DNA of 64,000 nucleotides from Solirubrobacterales bacterium (GCA_021155855.1 JAJNAZ010000004.1:44674-108673); one strand, 5' to 3'; positions 29,558-39,092 are shown, counted from the first letter of the stretch. A program made the numbers and translations. The notes: generated from the letters alone by a model not told the origin.

Positions 29558-31083
29558 GCCACCGCAAGCTTGTCCTCTGCGTCGTCGACTCGCTGCGCAC
29601 CGAGATGCTGACCGAGGCGGCCCGGGGCGGCGCGGCGCCGACCTTCGCCGAGCTGCTCGAGCGCGGCTCGCTGATCTCCGATTGCGTCGCCTCGTTTCCC
29701 TCGGTGACGCCGGCATGCAGCTCGGAGATCGTCACCGGCGTTCGCCCGGACCGCCACTGGATCAGCGGCAGCAACTGGTATCACCGCTCTGAGGGACGCT
29801 ATGTCGAGTACGGCAGCTCGTTCGAGGCAACGCGGGCCTTCGGCCTCTTTCGAAGCCTCTACGACATCGTCTACAACATGAACATGTCCCACCTCTCCCA
29901 CGAGGTGGAGACGATCTTCGAACGCCTCGGCGACCAGGGCGTGCGCAGCGCCTGCACGCCCTTCCTCATCTACCGGGGCCGTACCCGCCACGAGCTCGGG
30001 CTCGAGGGCCTGCTGCGACGGGTCGCGGTCGCGGCGAGCTTCCGTCACGCGACTTGGGGTCCCGACGAGCTCTTCTACGGAGAGCTGTACTCGAGCCGGG
30101 TGGTCGACTGCAGGCCGACGCTCGCCCGTCCGGGTACGCGGGACGAGTACTCGGCCTGCGTCGGCCGCGAGCTGGTCGCGAACGATCTCTACGACTTCCT
30201 GCTCTTCTCGCTTCCCGACAACGACCACCATTCGCACAAGTTCGGCCCCGAGGCCCAGATCGAGTCCATTGCCCGTGCCGACGCCGCCTTCACCGAGCTC
30301 GCCGACGCCGCCGGCGGGTTGGACACGTTCCTGGACCAGAACGCGGTGATCCTGCTCGCCGACCACGCCCAGACCCGGGTCGAGCATCCGCTGCCGCTGG
30401 CCGAGGCGCTCGGCTCGCAGTGGCGGGTCCTGCAGCCGAACGGGGACCCTGCCGGCGCGGAGCTCGCCGTCAGCCCGATCGCCCGCGCCGCGGCCGTCTA
30501 CGTGCTCGGCGAGCGCCGCCGCGCGGCTCGCCGGCATGCTGAGGTGCGGGCGCGGCTGCGCGAGATCGACGGCGTCGAGCTGTTCGCCTGGCTCTCCGGT
30601 GACCGGGCGGTGGTCGAGCGCGACGGCTCCGAGCTGCGATTTCGCCGCGGGTCCGGCGTCGTCGACCGGCGCGGGGTCGGCTGGGAGGTCGAGGGCGACC
30701 TGGCCGCGCTCGAGGCCGAGGTTTGCGCCGAACGCTTCGATTCGCAGGTCTACCCCGACGCGCTGGCCCGCCTGTGGTCGGCTCTGCGGGCGCCCTATGC
30801 CGGCGACCTGCTGATCTCCGCCGCGCCCGGGTACGAGCTCGTCGACTGGGGCGGGGTGACCCACTGCCCCGGCGGCAGCCATGGAGCGTTGCGCGCCGAC
30901 GACTCGCTCGCCCCGCTGGTGCTCTGCGGGCTGGAGCCCGGGACCGAGGCGACCCGCGAGCAATGGGCGCTCTGCGACGTCGCCGACCTGGTGCTCGACC
31001 ACTTCGGCATCGGTGAGCGCCGAGACTCGCTGCGGGTTCACCGGCCGGCCGGCACATGGCCGGCGTTCGAGGTCGGGGGATGA
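29554..31083 (+). CDS. Alkaline-phosphatase-superfamily phosphodiesterase (nucleotide pyrophosphatase-like)
   Basis: A 509-aa protein of the type I phosphodiesterase family. The first metal-binding segment is LVLCVVDSLRTEML, followed by the nucleophile loop FPSVTPACSSEIVTG (Thr nucleophile). Further metal ligands occur in LPDNDHHSHK, LADHAQTRVEH and the distal GGSHGAL. There is no signal peptide, so it may act inside the cell or on the membrane surface. The GTG start overlaps the upstream gene and the stop overlaps gtrA. Confidence 0.86.
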   Translation: MSHRKLVLCVVDSLRTEMLTEAARGGAAPTFAELLERGSLISDCVASFPSVTPACSSEIVTGVRPDRHWISGSNWYHRSEGRYVEYGSSFEATRAFGLFRSLYDIVYNMNMSHLSHEVETIFERLGDQGVRSACTPFLIYRGRTRHELGLEGLLRRVAVAASFRHATWGPDELFYGELYSSRVVDCRPTLARPGTRDEYSACVGRELVANDLYDFLLFSLPDNDHHSHKFGPEAQIESIARADAAFTELADAAGGLDTFLDQNAVILLADHAQTRVEHPLPLAEALGSQWRVLQPNGDPAGAELAVSPIARAAAVYVLGERRRAARRHAEVRARLREIDGVELFAWLSGDRAVVERDGSELRFRRGSGVVDRRGVGWEVEGDLAALEAEVCAERFDSQVYPDALARLWSALRAPYAGDLLISAAPGYELVDWGGVTHCPGGSHGALRADDSLAPLVLCGLEPGTEATREQWALCDVADLVLDHFGIGERRDSLRVHRPAGTWPAFEVGG

Positions 31084-31544
31084 CCGGGATGGGCGCCGAT
31101 GAGGCGATCGCCGAGCGTGCCTGGGGTCTCGTGCGACGCGTCCATCTGGGAACGCGCAAGCCCGACAACTGGGTGCAGCTGGTCAAGTTCGGCCTCGTCG
31201 GCGGCTCGGGCTACGTCGTCAACCTGGTCGTCTTCGCGCTGCTCTCGGAGCTCGCCGGCCTGCACCACATCCCAGCGGCCGTGGGAGCGTTCTGCGTCGC
31301 CGTGTCCAACAACTTCCTCCTCAACCGCCACTGGACCTTCCGCGCCCGCGACGGTCACGCGGGCTTTCAGGCGGCGCGCTTCTTCACCGTCAGCGTGGTC
31401 GTGCTCGGCTTCAATCTCGTCGTGTTGGAGCTGCTCGTCTCCGCCGCCGAGCTGCCCGAGCTGCCCGCCCAGGCAGTCGCCGTGGCGCTGGCGATGCCGG
31501 TGAACTTCATCGGCAACAAGCTGTGGACCTTCGACGGGCGCTAG
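31080..31544 (+). CDS. GtrA-family membrane protein
   Basis: A 154-aa protein with four helices and the GtrA signature: QLVKFGLVGGSGYVVNLVVF, NNFLLNRHWTFR, FNLVVLELLV, and the ending VNFIGNKLWTFD. GtrA proteins are thought to flip polyprenyl-linked sugars for glycosylation of envelope polymers. It overlaps the phosphodiesterase gene and the next gene by 22 nt, consistent with joint action. Confidence 0.9.
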   Translation: MTGMGADEAIAERAWGLVRRVHLGTRKPDNWVQLVKFGLVGGSGYVVNLVVFALLSELAGLHHIPAAVGAFCVAVSNNFLLNRHWTFRARDGHAGFQAARFFTVSVVVLGFNLVVLELLVSAAELPELPAQAVAVALAMPVNFIGNKLWTFDGR

Positions 31545-33178
31545 CGCTAAGCGGCTCGATCCTCATCCTGCTGGCGCCGGGGCGAGCGATCGCGGCGGAG
31601 CCGCCACCGCTCCCGCCGAGCCGGCTGCCGGCCACTCCCGAGCGCTACGCGATCGACGCCCGGGAGGCGCTGCGAATCGCGGCAGGCGACCCCACGGTCG
31701 CCGAGCAGACCGAGCGCTACGGCCGCCTCGAGGCCGCGATCGAGATCGACGACGGCGACGCATGGCGGGTCGGCTACGAGAGGCGGGAGGGGTCCGAGGT
31801 CGCTCTGGTGATCGTCGACGGCGTCACCGGCGGGGTGCGGGAGGCGTGGACGGGTCATCAGGTCGCCTGGCCGATGGCGCGCGGGTATCAGGGCCAGTTC
31901 GGACACGTGCTCAACGCCCCTTACGTCTGGATCCCGCTCTGCGTGATCTTTCTCGCCGGCCTCGTCCACTGGCGCCGGCCGTGGCGGATCGCGCATCTCG
32001 ACCTGCTCGCCCTGCTCGGCTTCGGGCTCTCCCATGTGTTCTTCAATCGGGGTGAGATCGGCGTCTCGGTGCCGCTCGTCTACCCGATCCTCGCCTACCT
32101 GTTGGCGCGGATGCTGTGGCTCGGTTTGCGCGGCGGCGCAGCCCTGCGACCGGCGGTCCCCGCCGCCTGGCTCGGAGTCGCGGCGGTCTTCTTGATCGCT
32201 TTCCGGCTGACGATCAACATCGCCGACTCCGGGGTCATTGACGTCGGCTACGCGGGGACCGTCGGCGCCGACCGGATCGCCCACGGCCAGCCGATCTACG
32301 GCGAGGGCGAGTTCCCCGAGGACAACCCGTTCGGTGACACCTACGGCCCCGCGAACTACTACGCGTACGTCCCCTTCGAGCTGGCGCTGCCCTGGAGCGG
32401 CGAGTGGGACGAGCTCGCCGCCTCGCACGCGGCCGCGATCGCCTTCGACCTGGCCACGGTGCTGGGGCTCGTTGCCTTCGGTGTCCGGTTACGACCCGGG
32501 CGCCCCGGACGCGAGCTCGGGATCGTGCTCGCCTTCGCCTGGGTCGCCTACCCGTACACCGCCTTCGCTCTGCAGTCGAACGCCAACGACTCGCTGGTCG
32601 CGGCGTTGCTCGTTTGGTCGCTGGCCCTGTTCGCCCGTCCGCTCGCGCGTGGCGCGCTGCTCGCGCTGGCCGCGGTGGCGAAATTCGCACCGCTGGCGTT
32701 GGCGCCGCTGTATCTCAGCGGCGAGCTGGGGCTCCCGGAGCGGCGCGCGGAACGCGATCGGGGCGCCTCGAGTCTGGCGTGGTTGCGCCCGGTGGGCGGC
32801 TGTGCCGCGGCCCTGGTCGCGGTCGTGGCGCTGATGCTTGCCCACCCTGCGATCGACCCTGGCCTGGCCACCTTCTGGGAGCGCACGGTGGCCAGCCAGC
32901 TCGAGCGCAGCTCGCCGTTCAGCATCTGGGGTCAGGTGGACGGGATCGGGTGGCTGAAGACGGCCGCGATCGCGCTCGCCGCCGCGCTCGCGGTCGCCGT
33001 CGCCTTCGTCCCGCGACGCCGCTCGATCGCCCAGGTCGCCGCCCTCGCCGCCGCCGTCCTGGTCGCGGTCCAGCTCGCCGCCGAGCACTGGTTCTATCTC
33101 TACATCCCATGGTTTCTGCCGGCGCTGTTGATCGCGCTCGCGATCGCAGCGCCGGTTCGCGTCGCCCGCAACGGGTAG
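31523..33178 (+). CDS. Polytopic membrane glycosyltransferase, GT87-like, with extracytoplasmic N-terminal domain
   Basis: A 551-aa protein. A signal-like segment (ALSGSILILLAPGRAIAAE) is followed by an about 90-aa extracytoplasmic domain resembling PepSY. Then come about 10-12 helices with polytopic GT-C features such as the acidic loop after helix 1 (DSGVIDVGYAGTVGADRIAHG), YPYTAFALQSNANDS and WFYLYIPWFLPALL. GT87/GT-C enzymes use polyprenyl-phosphate sugars outside the membrane, fitting the upstream GtrA. The GTG start lies inside the gtrA gene. Confidence 0.78.
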   Translation: MDLRRALALSGSILILLAPGRAIAAEPPPLPPSRLPATPERYAIDAREALRIAAGDPTVAEQTERYGRLEAAIEIDDGDAWRVGYERREGSEVALVIVDGVTGGVREAWTGHQVAWPMARGYQGQFGHVLNAPYVWIPLCVIFLAGLVHWRRPWRIAHLDLLALLGFGLSHVFFNRGEIGVSVPLVYPILAYLLARMLWLGLRGGAALRPAVPAAWLGVAAVFLIAFRLTINIADSGVIDVGYAGTVGADRIAHGQPIYGEGEFPEDNPFGDTYGPANYYAYVPFELALPWSGEWDELAASHAAAIAFDLATVLGLVAFGVRLRPGRPGRELGIVLAFAWVAYPYTAFALQSNANDSLVAALLVWSLALFARPLARGALLALAAVAKFAPLALAPLYLSGELGLPERRAERDRGASSLAWLRPVGGCAAALVAVVALMLAHPAIDPGLATFWERTVASQLERSSPFSIWGQVDGIGWLKTAAIALAAALAVAVAFVPRRRSIAQVAALAAAVLVAVQLAAEHWFYLYIPWFLPALLIALAIAAPVRVARNG

Positions 33179-33215
33179 CGGACCGGCAGTGTCATCAGAC
33201 CCTGGAGGAGGACAC

Positions 33216-33359
33216 ATGGAGACCACCCCGAGCGAGGAGCCTCAGTTCGAGGAGACCGAGAAGGGTGCCGAGGAGCCGGCGTTCGAGGAGGAGGAGCAGG
33301 CCGGCGACACCGGCGAAGAGGAGTCGGCCGGCCTCGACGCGGCCCCGACCGGCCCGTAG
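33216..33359 (+). CDS. 47-aa highly acidic small protein
   Basis: Too short for the track. A strong ribosome site (GGAGGAGGAC) precedes the ATG. The product (METTPSEEPQFEETEKGAEE followed by PAFEEEEQAGDTGEEESA...) is roughly 40% Glu plus Asp, with no aromatic core beyond two Phe, so it is probably disordered. Repeated xEExPxFEE units are visible. The function is unknown; it lies alone between convergent genes. Confidence 0.55.
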   Translation: METTPSEEPQFEETEKGAEEPAFEEEEQAGDTGEEESAGLDAAPTGP

Positions 33360-33371
33360 CAGCGGTCCCGA

Positions 33372-33387
33372 CGCCGCTCGAGCGGCG
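33372..33387. terminator. 16-bp perfect palindrome between convergent genes
   Basis: CGCCGCTCGAGCGGCG sits between the acidic ORF and ymdB, which point towards each other. It is followed by two exact tandem copies of GCCGCTCAGTCCGGT (33387-33416) that run across the ymdB stop. Confidence 0.45.
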
Positions 33388-33406
33388 CCGCTCAGTCCGG
33401 TGCCGC

Positions 33407-34186
33407 TCAGTCCGGTGCCGGCTCGAGCACCTGCGTGATCGACTCGGCTAGGCCGTCGCCGCCGATTTCGACCACGACCGCGTTCACCCAAAGATCCTCG
33501 TCGGCGGTCGTGAAACGCACCGACATCTGGGTGCGGAAGCTCTCCAGCGCCTGCTCCCATCGGACCCCGAGGACGCTTGCCCGCGATCCGGTCATGCCGA
33601 CGTCCGAGATGTAGGCGGTCCCCCGCGGCAGCACCCGGGCGTCAGCGGTCGGCACATGCGTGTGGGTACCGACCACCGCCGCGGCGCGGCCGTCGAGATG
33701 CCAGCCCATCGCCACCTTCTCCGAGGTCACCTCGGCGTGAAAGTCGACGAAGAAGGCATCCGCGCGGCCGGCGAGCCGGTCGAGCAACGCCTCTGCCTCG
33801 CTGAACGGCGAGCGTGCCGCGCGCAGCTGGATCTGGCCGATCAGGTTGATCACGCAGACCCGCATGCCGCCCGCCTCGACGATCGTGTGGCCCCGGCCGG
33901 GGTTGCCCGCCATGAAGTTCGCCGGGCGGATCACGCGCTCGGAATCGTCGAGATATGCGTGGGCCTCACGGTGGCGGAACGCGTGGTTGCCGAGCGTGAT
34001 CACGTCGGCGCCGGTGGCGAACAGGTCCTCCGCCGTCTTCGGCGTGATCCCGAGGCCACCGGCAGAGTTCTCGCCGTTCACGATCACCAGCGCGGGCGCA
34101 TAGCGCTCGCGCAGCCCGGGCATTGCCCTGTCCAGCGCGGCGCGTCCGGGCTTGCCGACGACGTCGGCGATGAACAGCACCTTCAT
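33407..34186 (-). CDS. YmdB-family metallophosphoesterase (TIGR00282)
   Basis: A 259-aa calcineurin-like phosphodiesterase. Metal ligands: FIADVVGKPGR (Asp), NGENSAGGLG, TLGNHAFRHRE, VDFHAEVTSEK, and GTHTHVPTAD. In Bacillus, YmdB hydrolyses 2',3'-cyclic nucleotides and affects biofilm and motility. Length is normal. The 3' end carries a 15-bp tandem duplication spanning the stop codon, leaving the reading frame intact. Confidence 0.93.
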   Translation of the reverse strand: MKVLFIADVVGKPGRAALDRAMPGLRERYAPALVIVNGENSAGGLGITPKTAEDLFATGADVITLGNHAFRHREAHAYLDDSERVIRPANFMAGNPGRGHTIVEAGGMRVCVINLIGQIQLRAARSPFSEAEALLDRLAGRADAFFVDFHAEVTSEKVAMGWHLDGRAAAVVGTHTHVPTADARVLPRGTAYISDVGMTGSRASVLGVRWEQALESFRTQMSVRFTTADEDLWVNAVVVEIGGDGLAESITQVLEPAPD

Positions 34187-34229
34187 TCCGGCGAGCAGCG
34201 TATCCGCGCGGCCGAGCGGGAGCGACCAC

Positions 34230-34235
34230 TAGCTT
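34230..34235 (+). promoter_or_regulatory. Candidate -10 element for the ABC transporter
   Basis: TAGCTT lies 7 nt before the GTG at 34243. Confidence 0.3.
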
Positions 34236-34242
34236 TCCCGCG

Positions 34243-34962
34243 GTGGGCGGGACCTCAAAGGACGGCGCGCCGGTGATCGAGGCGCAGGGGCTGTCGAAGA
34301 GCTTCGGCGAGCAACGGGCGCTCCACGAGGTCTCCTTCTCCGCCCGCCGCGGCGAGCTGCTGGGCGTGATCGGGCCGAACGGGGCCGGGAAGACGACCCT
34401 GCTCTCGATCCTCGCCGGGATCCGGGAGCCCGACTCGGGCTCGCTCTCGGTGCCGGGTCAGATCGGCTGGGTGCCCCAGCTGGCGGGGCTGTATCGGCGG
34501 CTCACAGTGGTCGAGAATCTGCGCCTGTTCGCCCACCTCGAGCGGGTCGCCGACGTCGACGCCGCGATCGAGCGGATGCTCGACCAGACGCGTCTCGGCG
34601 AGCGCCGCGACGACCGGATCGGGACCCTCTCGGGCGGCAACCAGCAGCGGGTGAACATCGCGATCGGGCTGCTCGCGGAGCCGGCCGTGCTGCTCCTCGA
34701 CGAGCCGTCGACCGGGCTCGACCCGCGCCAGCGCGAGCGCCTCTGGGAGTTCGTTCTCGACCTCGCCGGCTCCGGGACCACGGTGATCTACTCGACCCAC
34801 CACCTGCTCGAGGCCGAGCGCTACGGCAACCGCCTGCTCGTGCTCGCCGACGGCGAGGCGGTCTTCGACGGCACCTCGGACCAGCTCCACGACGCGGTCG
34901 GCGGCAGCGAGCGCGACTTCGAAGCGGCCTTCGTCCGTTACCTGCGCGAGCGGGGCCACTGA
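34243..34962 (+). CDS. ABC transporter ATP-binding protein
   Basis: A 239-aa ATPase. Walker A is IGPNGAGKTTLLS, the Q-loop region QIGWVPQLAGLYRRLT, signature LSGGNQQRV, Walker B LLLLDEPSTG, and the switch His in TTHHLLE-like STHHLLEAER. It is of the ABC-2 exporter (DrrA/CcmA) type. It precedes the permease by 7 bp and uses a GTG start. The substrate cannot be read from sequence; linked genes suggest an envelope or drug-type export. Confidence 0.92.
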   Translation: MGGTSKDGAPVIEAQGLSKSFGEQRALHEVSFSARRGELLGVIGPNGAGKTTLLSILAGIREPDSGSLSVPGQIGWVPQLAGLYRRLTVVENLRLFAHLERVADVDAAIERMLDQTRLGERRDDRIGTLSGGNQQRVNIAIGLLAEPAVLLLDEPSTGLDPRQRERLWEFVLDLAGSGTTVIYSTHHLLEAERYGNRLLVLADGEAVFDGTSDQLHDAVGGSERDFEAAFVRYLRERGH

Positions 34963-34969
34963 TCACCTG

Positions 34970-36328
34970 ATGGGCTGGCTGCTGCTCAAGGACCTGCAGA
35001 TCCTGCGCCGCTCGCCGCTGGTGGTTGGCCTGCTGATCGCCTACCCGGTGGTGCTCGGGGTGCTGATCGGCTTCGCGCTCTCCGGCGATGGCTCGAAGCC
35101 GCGGGTGGCGTTCCTGAACCTGGTCCCCGACACCGAGCAGTTCCAGATCGGGGGCGAGGACGAGGGCATCGATCGGGGCATCGCCCGCGATGAGCTCTGC
35201 TCGCGGGTCGAGTGCGTCGACGTCGAGTCGCGTTCCGAGGCGGAGCGGAAGGTCGAGGACGGCGACGTGATCGCCGCCCTGATCCTGCCCGACGACCTGC
35301 TCGACGAGCTCGAGTCGCTTGCCAGCCTCAACCCGCGCCAGCCCACGGTCGAGGTGCTGGTCAACGAGGACGATCCGGTGAAGGCGAGCCTGGTCGACGA
35401 TCGGATCTCGGCGCTGGTCACGGAGGCGAACCTGATCCTCTCCCGGCGGATCTCCGACGAGGCGGCGACCTACCTCGACCTGCTGATCGAGGGCGGCGTC
35501 TTCGACCTTCCGTTGATCGGCGAGTTCGACGTGCTGGGGCTCGAACGCAGCAACGCGATCCTGAGCGCGGTGCGCAGTCAGCTCCCGACCGGCAGCGCGG
35601 GTCGCGAGGCGCTCGACCGGGTGATCCGTTTCGGCCGGCTGGCCGGCGAGAACCTCGACTTCGCGCTCCCCCTGCTCGGTGCCGTGGCGGAGCCGATCTC
35701 GGTCGACAAGACCGTTGTCGCCGGGGACAGCTCCGAGCTCGACACCTTCGCGATCGCGGTCGCCGTGACCGTGACCCTGATGTTCGTGACCGTGCTCCTG
35801 GTCGCCGGCTCGCTGGCGCTGGAGCGCGAGGAGAACGCCTTCTCGCGGATAACCCGCGGGTTGGTCGGCAAGACCGGGCTCTTGGTCGAGAAGGTGACGC
35901 TCGGGATCGCCGCCTCGGTGGCGGTCACACTGCTGCTGCTCGCGGCGCTCACCATGCTCGTCTCGATCGATTGGGGGCGGGCGCCGTTGATCCTGCTCGC
36001 GATCCTCGCCGGCGGCGCCGGCTTCGCCGCCTTCGGGGCGGCGATCGGCAGCTCGGCGAAGGAGGTCCGGGCCAGCTCGCTGCTTGCGTTCATGGTGTCG
36101 CTGCCGATCGCGTTTCTCTCGCTGGTGCCGTCGGGCACGGTCAGCGGCGGCGTCTACGACGCGATCGAGGTCTTTCGTGCCCTGTTCCCGTTCGACCCGG
36201 CGCTCGACGCGATGGAGGGCGCACTCGAGGAGGGCGGCCCGGACCTGCTCGTGGCGCTGTTGCACACCGCCGCAATCGTCGCCGCCTACGGCGCGCTCGC
36301 GCGGCTCGCGCTGCGCCGCTTCGCCTAG
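34970..36328 (+). CDS. ABC-2 type transporter permease
   Basis: A 452-aa permease. An N-terminal helix (LLKDLQILRRSPLVVGLLIA) is followed by a large extracytoplasmic region of about 230 residues. Five or six helices follow (IAVAVTVTLMFVTVLLVAG, LGIAASVAVTLLLLAAL, LLAILAGGAGFAAFGAAIG), ending with an arginine-rich tail. This is the ABC-2 permease layout with a long first loop. It pairs with the ATPase just upstream. Confidence 0.88.
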   Translation: MGWLLLKDLQILRRSPLVVGLLIAYPVVLGVLIGFALSGDGSKPRVAFLNLVPDTEQFQIGGEDEGIDRGIARDELCSRVECVDVESRSEAERKVEDGDVIAALILPDDLLDELESLASLNPRQPTVEVLVNEDDPVKASLVDDRISALVTEANLILSRRISDEAATYLDLLIEGGVFDLPLIGEFDVLGLERSNAILSAVRSQLPTGSAGREALDRVIRFGRLAGENLDFALPLLGAVAEPISVDKTVVAGDSSELDTFAIAVAVTVTLMFVTVLLVAGSLALEREENAFSRITRGLVGKTGLLVEKVTLGIAASVAVTLLLLAALTMLVSIDWGRAPLILLAILAGGAGFAAFGAAIGSSAKEVRASSLLAFMVSLPIAFLSLVPSGTVSGGVYDAIEVFRALFPFDPALDAMEGALEEGGPDLLVALLHTAAIVAAYGALARLALRRFA

Positions 36329-36424
36329 CCCAAGGCGAAGCCACCGTTCGGCTGGGTGCCGTCATCTCGCCGCGGCGAAGCCCCAGCAAGGGCGCGCTCG
36401 GGGCGACTCTGGAAAGCTGAGCCG

Positions 36425-37255
36425 GTGAACCTGCGCGCGCGCGCAAGAGCGAGCACCCCGGCGACGAAGGCTCGCCTGGCGGCGGCGCTGGCGCGTGTCC
36501 GCGCGCACCGCAACCCGGCCGTGCGGCCGCTGCGCCGCGCGCTTCGCGATTCCCTGCTCGGCGCGATCCCGCCCGAGGAGCGGACCTGGGGGGCGCGGAT
36601 CGAGGCCCGGCGCGCCGCCCTCGCCGCGGAGGCGGACGCGTCGCCGCTGCCCACCTTCGAGGCGGGCGACGGCGGCTTCGCGATGATCGAATCCGCCGCC
36701 AGCGTTGGAACGGCTTCCGCGATCATGAGCCTGCCGCCGAGCTGGTGCGCTTTCGCGATGAGGCTGATCCGCGAGCTCCGGCCGCAGGCCTGCCTCGAGC
36801 TCGGCACCGCGTTCGGGATCTCGACCTCCTACCAGGCCGCCGCCCTGGCCCTCAACGAGCGCGGGCGCCTGACCACGCTCGAGGGCTCGGAGGCCTGGGC
36901 CGCAAGGGCGCACGAGACCCTCGACAGCCTCGGGCTCGGCGACGTCGAGGTCACGGTCGGGCCGATCCAGTCGTCGCTGGTCCCGGCGGTCGAGCGGCTG
37001 GGCGTCCTCGACTTCGTCTTCATCGACGCCGAGCACCAGGAGGACGCGACCGTCGGGCACTTCGACGTCGTCGCCCCGGCGATGCGAGAGGGCGCCTACC
37101 TCGTGCTCGACGACATCGACTGGCCCGAGATGCAGCGAGCGTTCACGAGGATCGCGGACGACGCGCGCGTCGCCGCGACGTTCCGGCTCGGACGGCTCGG
37201 CGTAGCGGTCATGGCGGGCGAGCGGCGGCCAGCCGCTGGAGCGCCGGGCGGGTGA
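36425..37255 (+). CDS. Class I SAM-dependent O-methyltransferase-like protein
   Basis: A 276-aa protein. SAM-binding motif I is CLELGTAFGISTSYQAAAL, motif II LTTLEGSEAW, and the metal-site region VLDFVFIDAEHQ followed by LVLDDIDWPEM. This is the catechol O-methyltransferase-like (methyltransferase 24) class. The start is the GTG at 36425; the track start lies in the permease-methyltransferase gap. Substrate unknown. Confidence 0.83.
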   Translation: MNLRARARASTPATKARLAAALARVRAHRNPAVRPLRRALRDSLLGAIPPEERTWGARIEARRAALAAEADASPLPTFEAGDGGFAMIESAASVGTASAIMSLPPSWCAFAMRLIRELRPQACLELGTAFGISTSYQAAALALNERGRLTTLEGSEAWAARAHETLDSLGLGDVEVTVGPIQSSLVPAVERLGVLDFVFIDAEHQEDATVGHFDVVAPAMREGAYLVLDDIDWPEMQRAFTRIADDARVAATFRLGRLGVAVMAGERRPAAGAPGG

Positions 37256-37302
37256 GGCGATCCCCGCGGTTGGCCCTCACCCGAGCCGGGTAGGCAGGCT
37301 CC

Positions 37303-38274
37303 ATGGATCGCACGGAGGCGACGCCCGAGGACCTGCCGCCGCTGGAGCTGCGAAAGCTTCGCGATCTCGATGTCGCTCGGGATGACGACGACGAGCGCGA
37401 TCCCTACATCTACGCCGCCTCGGCGGTCGTCCGTCGGGGCGATTTCACCTACGTGATCGGCGACGACGAGCTCGACCTGGCGATCTTCCGCCTCTCCGCC
37501 GGCGAACCGGGAGAGCTGCGGCAGGTGCTCGCCGGCGATCTTTCGGACGACGAGGACGAGCGCAAACGCCGCAAGCCCGACCTCGAGGCGCTGACCGCGA
37601 TGCCCCCGTTCGAGCGCGCGCCCTACGGGGGCCTGCTCGGCCTCGGGTCCGGTTCAAAGCGCAGCCGCGACCGGGGCTTCTTCTGGAAGCTCGCCGCCGA
37701 CGGGTCGCTCGATGGCGAGCCGCGGCAGATCGACCTTCAGCCGCTCTACGAGGCCCTGCGCGGCGAGATCGAGGAGCTCAACATCGAGGGAGCCGCGGTG
37801 CTCGGCGGGCGCTTTGCGCTCTTTCACCGCGGCAACGCCGCCGAGAGCGAGAACGCGGTCGCAGAGCTCTCGCTCGAACGGGTGCTCGACTCGCTCACGG
37901 GCGACCAGGACCTCGATCCGCACGAGCTCGAGCGCATCGCCGCCTACGATCTCGGCGAGCTCGACGGGGTGCGGCTCTCGTTCAGCGACGCCACCGCGCT
38001 CACCGAGGATCTCGTCGTCTTCACCGCCTCGGCCGAGGGCGGCGGTTCGGGCTCCGACGACGGCAAGATCCACGGCTCGGTCGTCGGCACGCTCGACCCG
38101 AACGGGACCATCCGGCGCCTGCGCACGATCGACCGGCGGTGGAAGGTCGAGGGCGTTCACGCGGCGCTCGATGCGGGCGTGATCGACTTCGCCTTCGTCT
38201 GCGACCAGGACTCCGAGGATGAGCCGTCGCCGCTGCTCAGCGCAACGATGCCGGCGGCGGAGGGCCTCGAGTGA
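37303..38274 (+). CDS. Predicted beta-propeller protein of unknown function (possible DUF6929)
   Basis: A 323-aa cytoplasmic acidic protein without signal peptide. It has alternating beta-blade patterns, for example DPYIYAASAVVRRGDFTYVIGDDEL, RGFFWKLAADGSLDGEPR, EGAAVLGGRFALFHRGNA and SFSDATALTEDLVVFTASAE. I recall this type from the DUF6929 family but cannot confirm it. No catalytic motif stands out. It is convergent with the histidine phosphatase gene. Confidence 0.65.
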   Translation: MDRTEATPEDLPPLELRKLRDLDVARDDDDERDPYIYAASAVVRRGDFTYVIGDDELDLAIFRLSAGEPGELRQVLAGDLSDDEDERKRRKPDLEALTAMPPFERAPYGGLLGLGSGSKRSRDRGFFWKLAADGSLDGEPRQIDLQPLYEALRGEIEELNIEGAAVLGGRFALFHRGNAAESENAVAELSLERVLDSLTGDQDLDPHELERIAAYDLGELDGVRLSFSDATALTEDLVVFTASAEGGGSGSDDGKIHGSVVGTLDPNGTIRRLRTIDRRWKVEGVHAALDAGVIDFAFVCDQDSEDEPSPLLSATMPAAEGLE

Positions 38275-38321
38275 TCGGCTGAGCGGGCGCGCGGTGGCCC
38301 CGCGCTGGTCTCGAGCGCGCC

Positions 38322-38990
38322 TCACTCGTCCCAACAGCGTTCCATCCAGCTTCGGCACCGCCACCCGGCGATCTCCGGATCGGCGGGATGTACCGGCTCG
38401 TCGTGCTCGAACACGCTCAGCCCGCAGTTCTCCGTTCGCAGCTGCCAGAGCCGCCTCACGTCGCGCACCCGAAAGCCCTCGCCGAGCAGCGAATCGGCGA
38501 AGAAGAAGCGGATGAAGATCCCGTGCGAGACGCAGAGCACCGCCTGCCCCGCCTCGCCCGCCTCGAGATCGGCCTTCAATCGCCGCACCCGCGCGAGCAC
38601 CGTGTTGAACGACTCCGCGCCCGGTGGCGCGTGCTCGGGGTCGTCGGCGTGCTCGCTCATCCACTCCGACCAGCGGCGCAACCGCTGCTCCTCGGGCGAG
38701 AGCGTGCCGAAGTCGCCCCGCTCGCGGAGCTCGTGGATGCCCGGGTGCGTTTCGACCTCGAGCCCGAGCTCGGCGGCGACGATCGCAGCGGTCTGCTGCG
38801 CGCGCCGCATCGGGCTGCTGAGCAGCCGCGTCGCGCGGCGGCGACGCAGCGCGACCGCCGCCGCGCGCGCCTGCGCCTCCCCCCGCGGGGTGAGCATGTC
38901 CCCTTGCTCCTCGGGCAGGCTGGCCGCGCGTGGGTGCGCGTTCGATGCCGATTCGCCGTGACGGAGCAGGAGCAGGCGCAACCGCTCCAT
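38322..38990 (-). CDS. Histidine phosphatase superfamily (phosphoglycerate mutase-like) protein
   Basis: A 222-aa protein. The catalytic RHG motif is at the N-terminus ([17 protein letters not shown]) and the second histidine lies in [13 protein letters not shown]. The [11 protein letters not shown] and [11 protein letters not shown] motifs complete the family. The start is the ATG at 38990; the longer track ORF is antisense to hemB. Substrate unknown; many such proteins dephosphorylate small metabolites. Confidence 0.88.
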   Translation of the reverse strand: MERLRLLLLRHGESASNAHPRAASLPEEQGDMLTPRGEAQARAAAVALRRRRATRLLSSPMRRAQQTAAIVAAELGLEVETHPGIHELRERGDFGTLSPEEQRLRRWSEWMSEHADDPEHAPPGAESFNTVLARVRRLKADLEAGEAGQAVLCVSHGIFIRFFFADSLLGEGFRVRDVRRLWQLRTENCGLSVFEHDEPVHPADPEIAGWRCRSWMERCWDE

Positions 38991-39092
38991 CCTGACCCGA
39001 TCGGGTCGCGGATGTCGACCGTGCCCGGAATCTCGCGTCGGGCGACCCCGCGTCCCGGTTGGCTGTGCGCGCGGGTCGGTTCGACGGGTGCC

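Noticed and set aside
29506-31041. 511-aa minus-strand ORF
   Set aside because: Antisense to the phosphodiesterase gene; no family-like motifs.
33387-33416. 15-bp exact tandem duplication at the end of ymdB
   Set aside because: Real, but it does not change the protein and lies in a terminator region; probably slippage.
34502-36265. 587-aa minus-strand ORF
   Set aside because: Antisense to the ABC transporter genes, whose motifs are clear.
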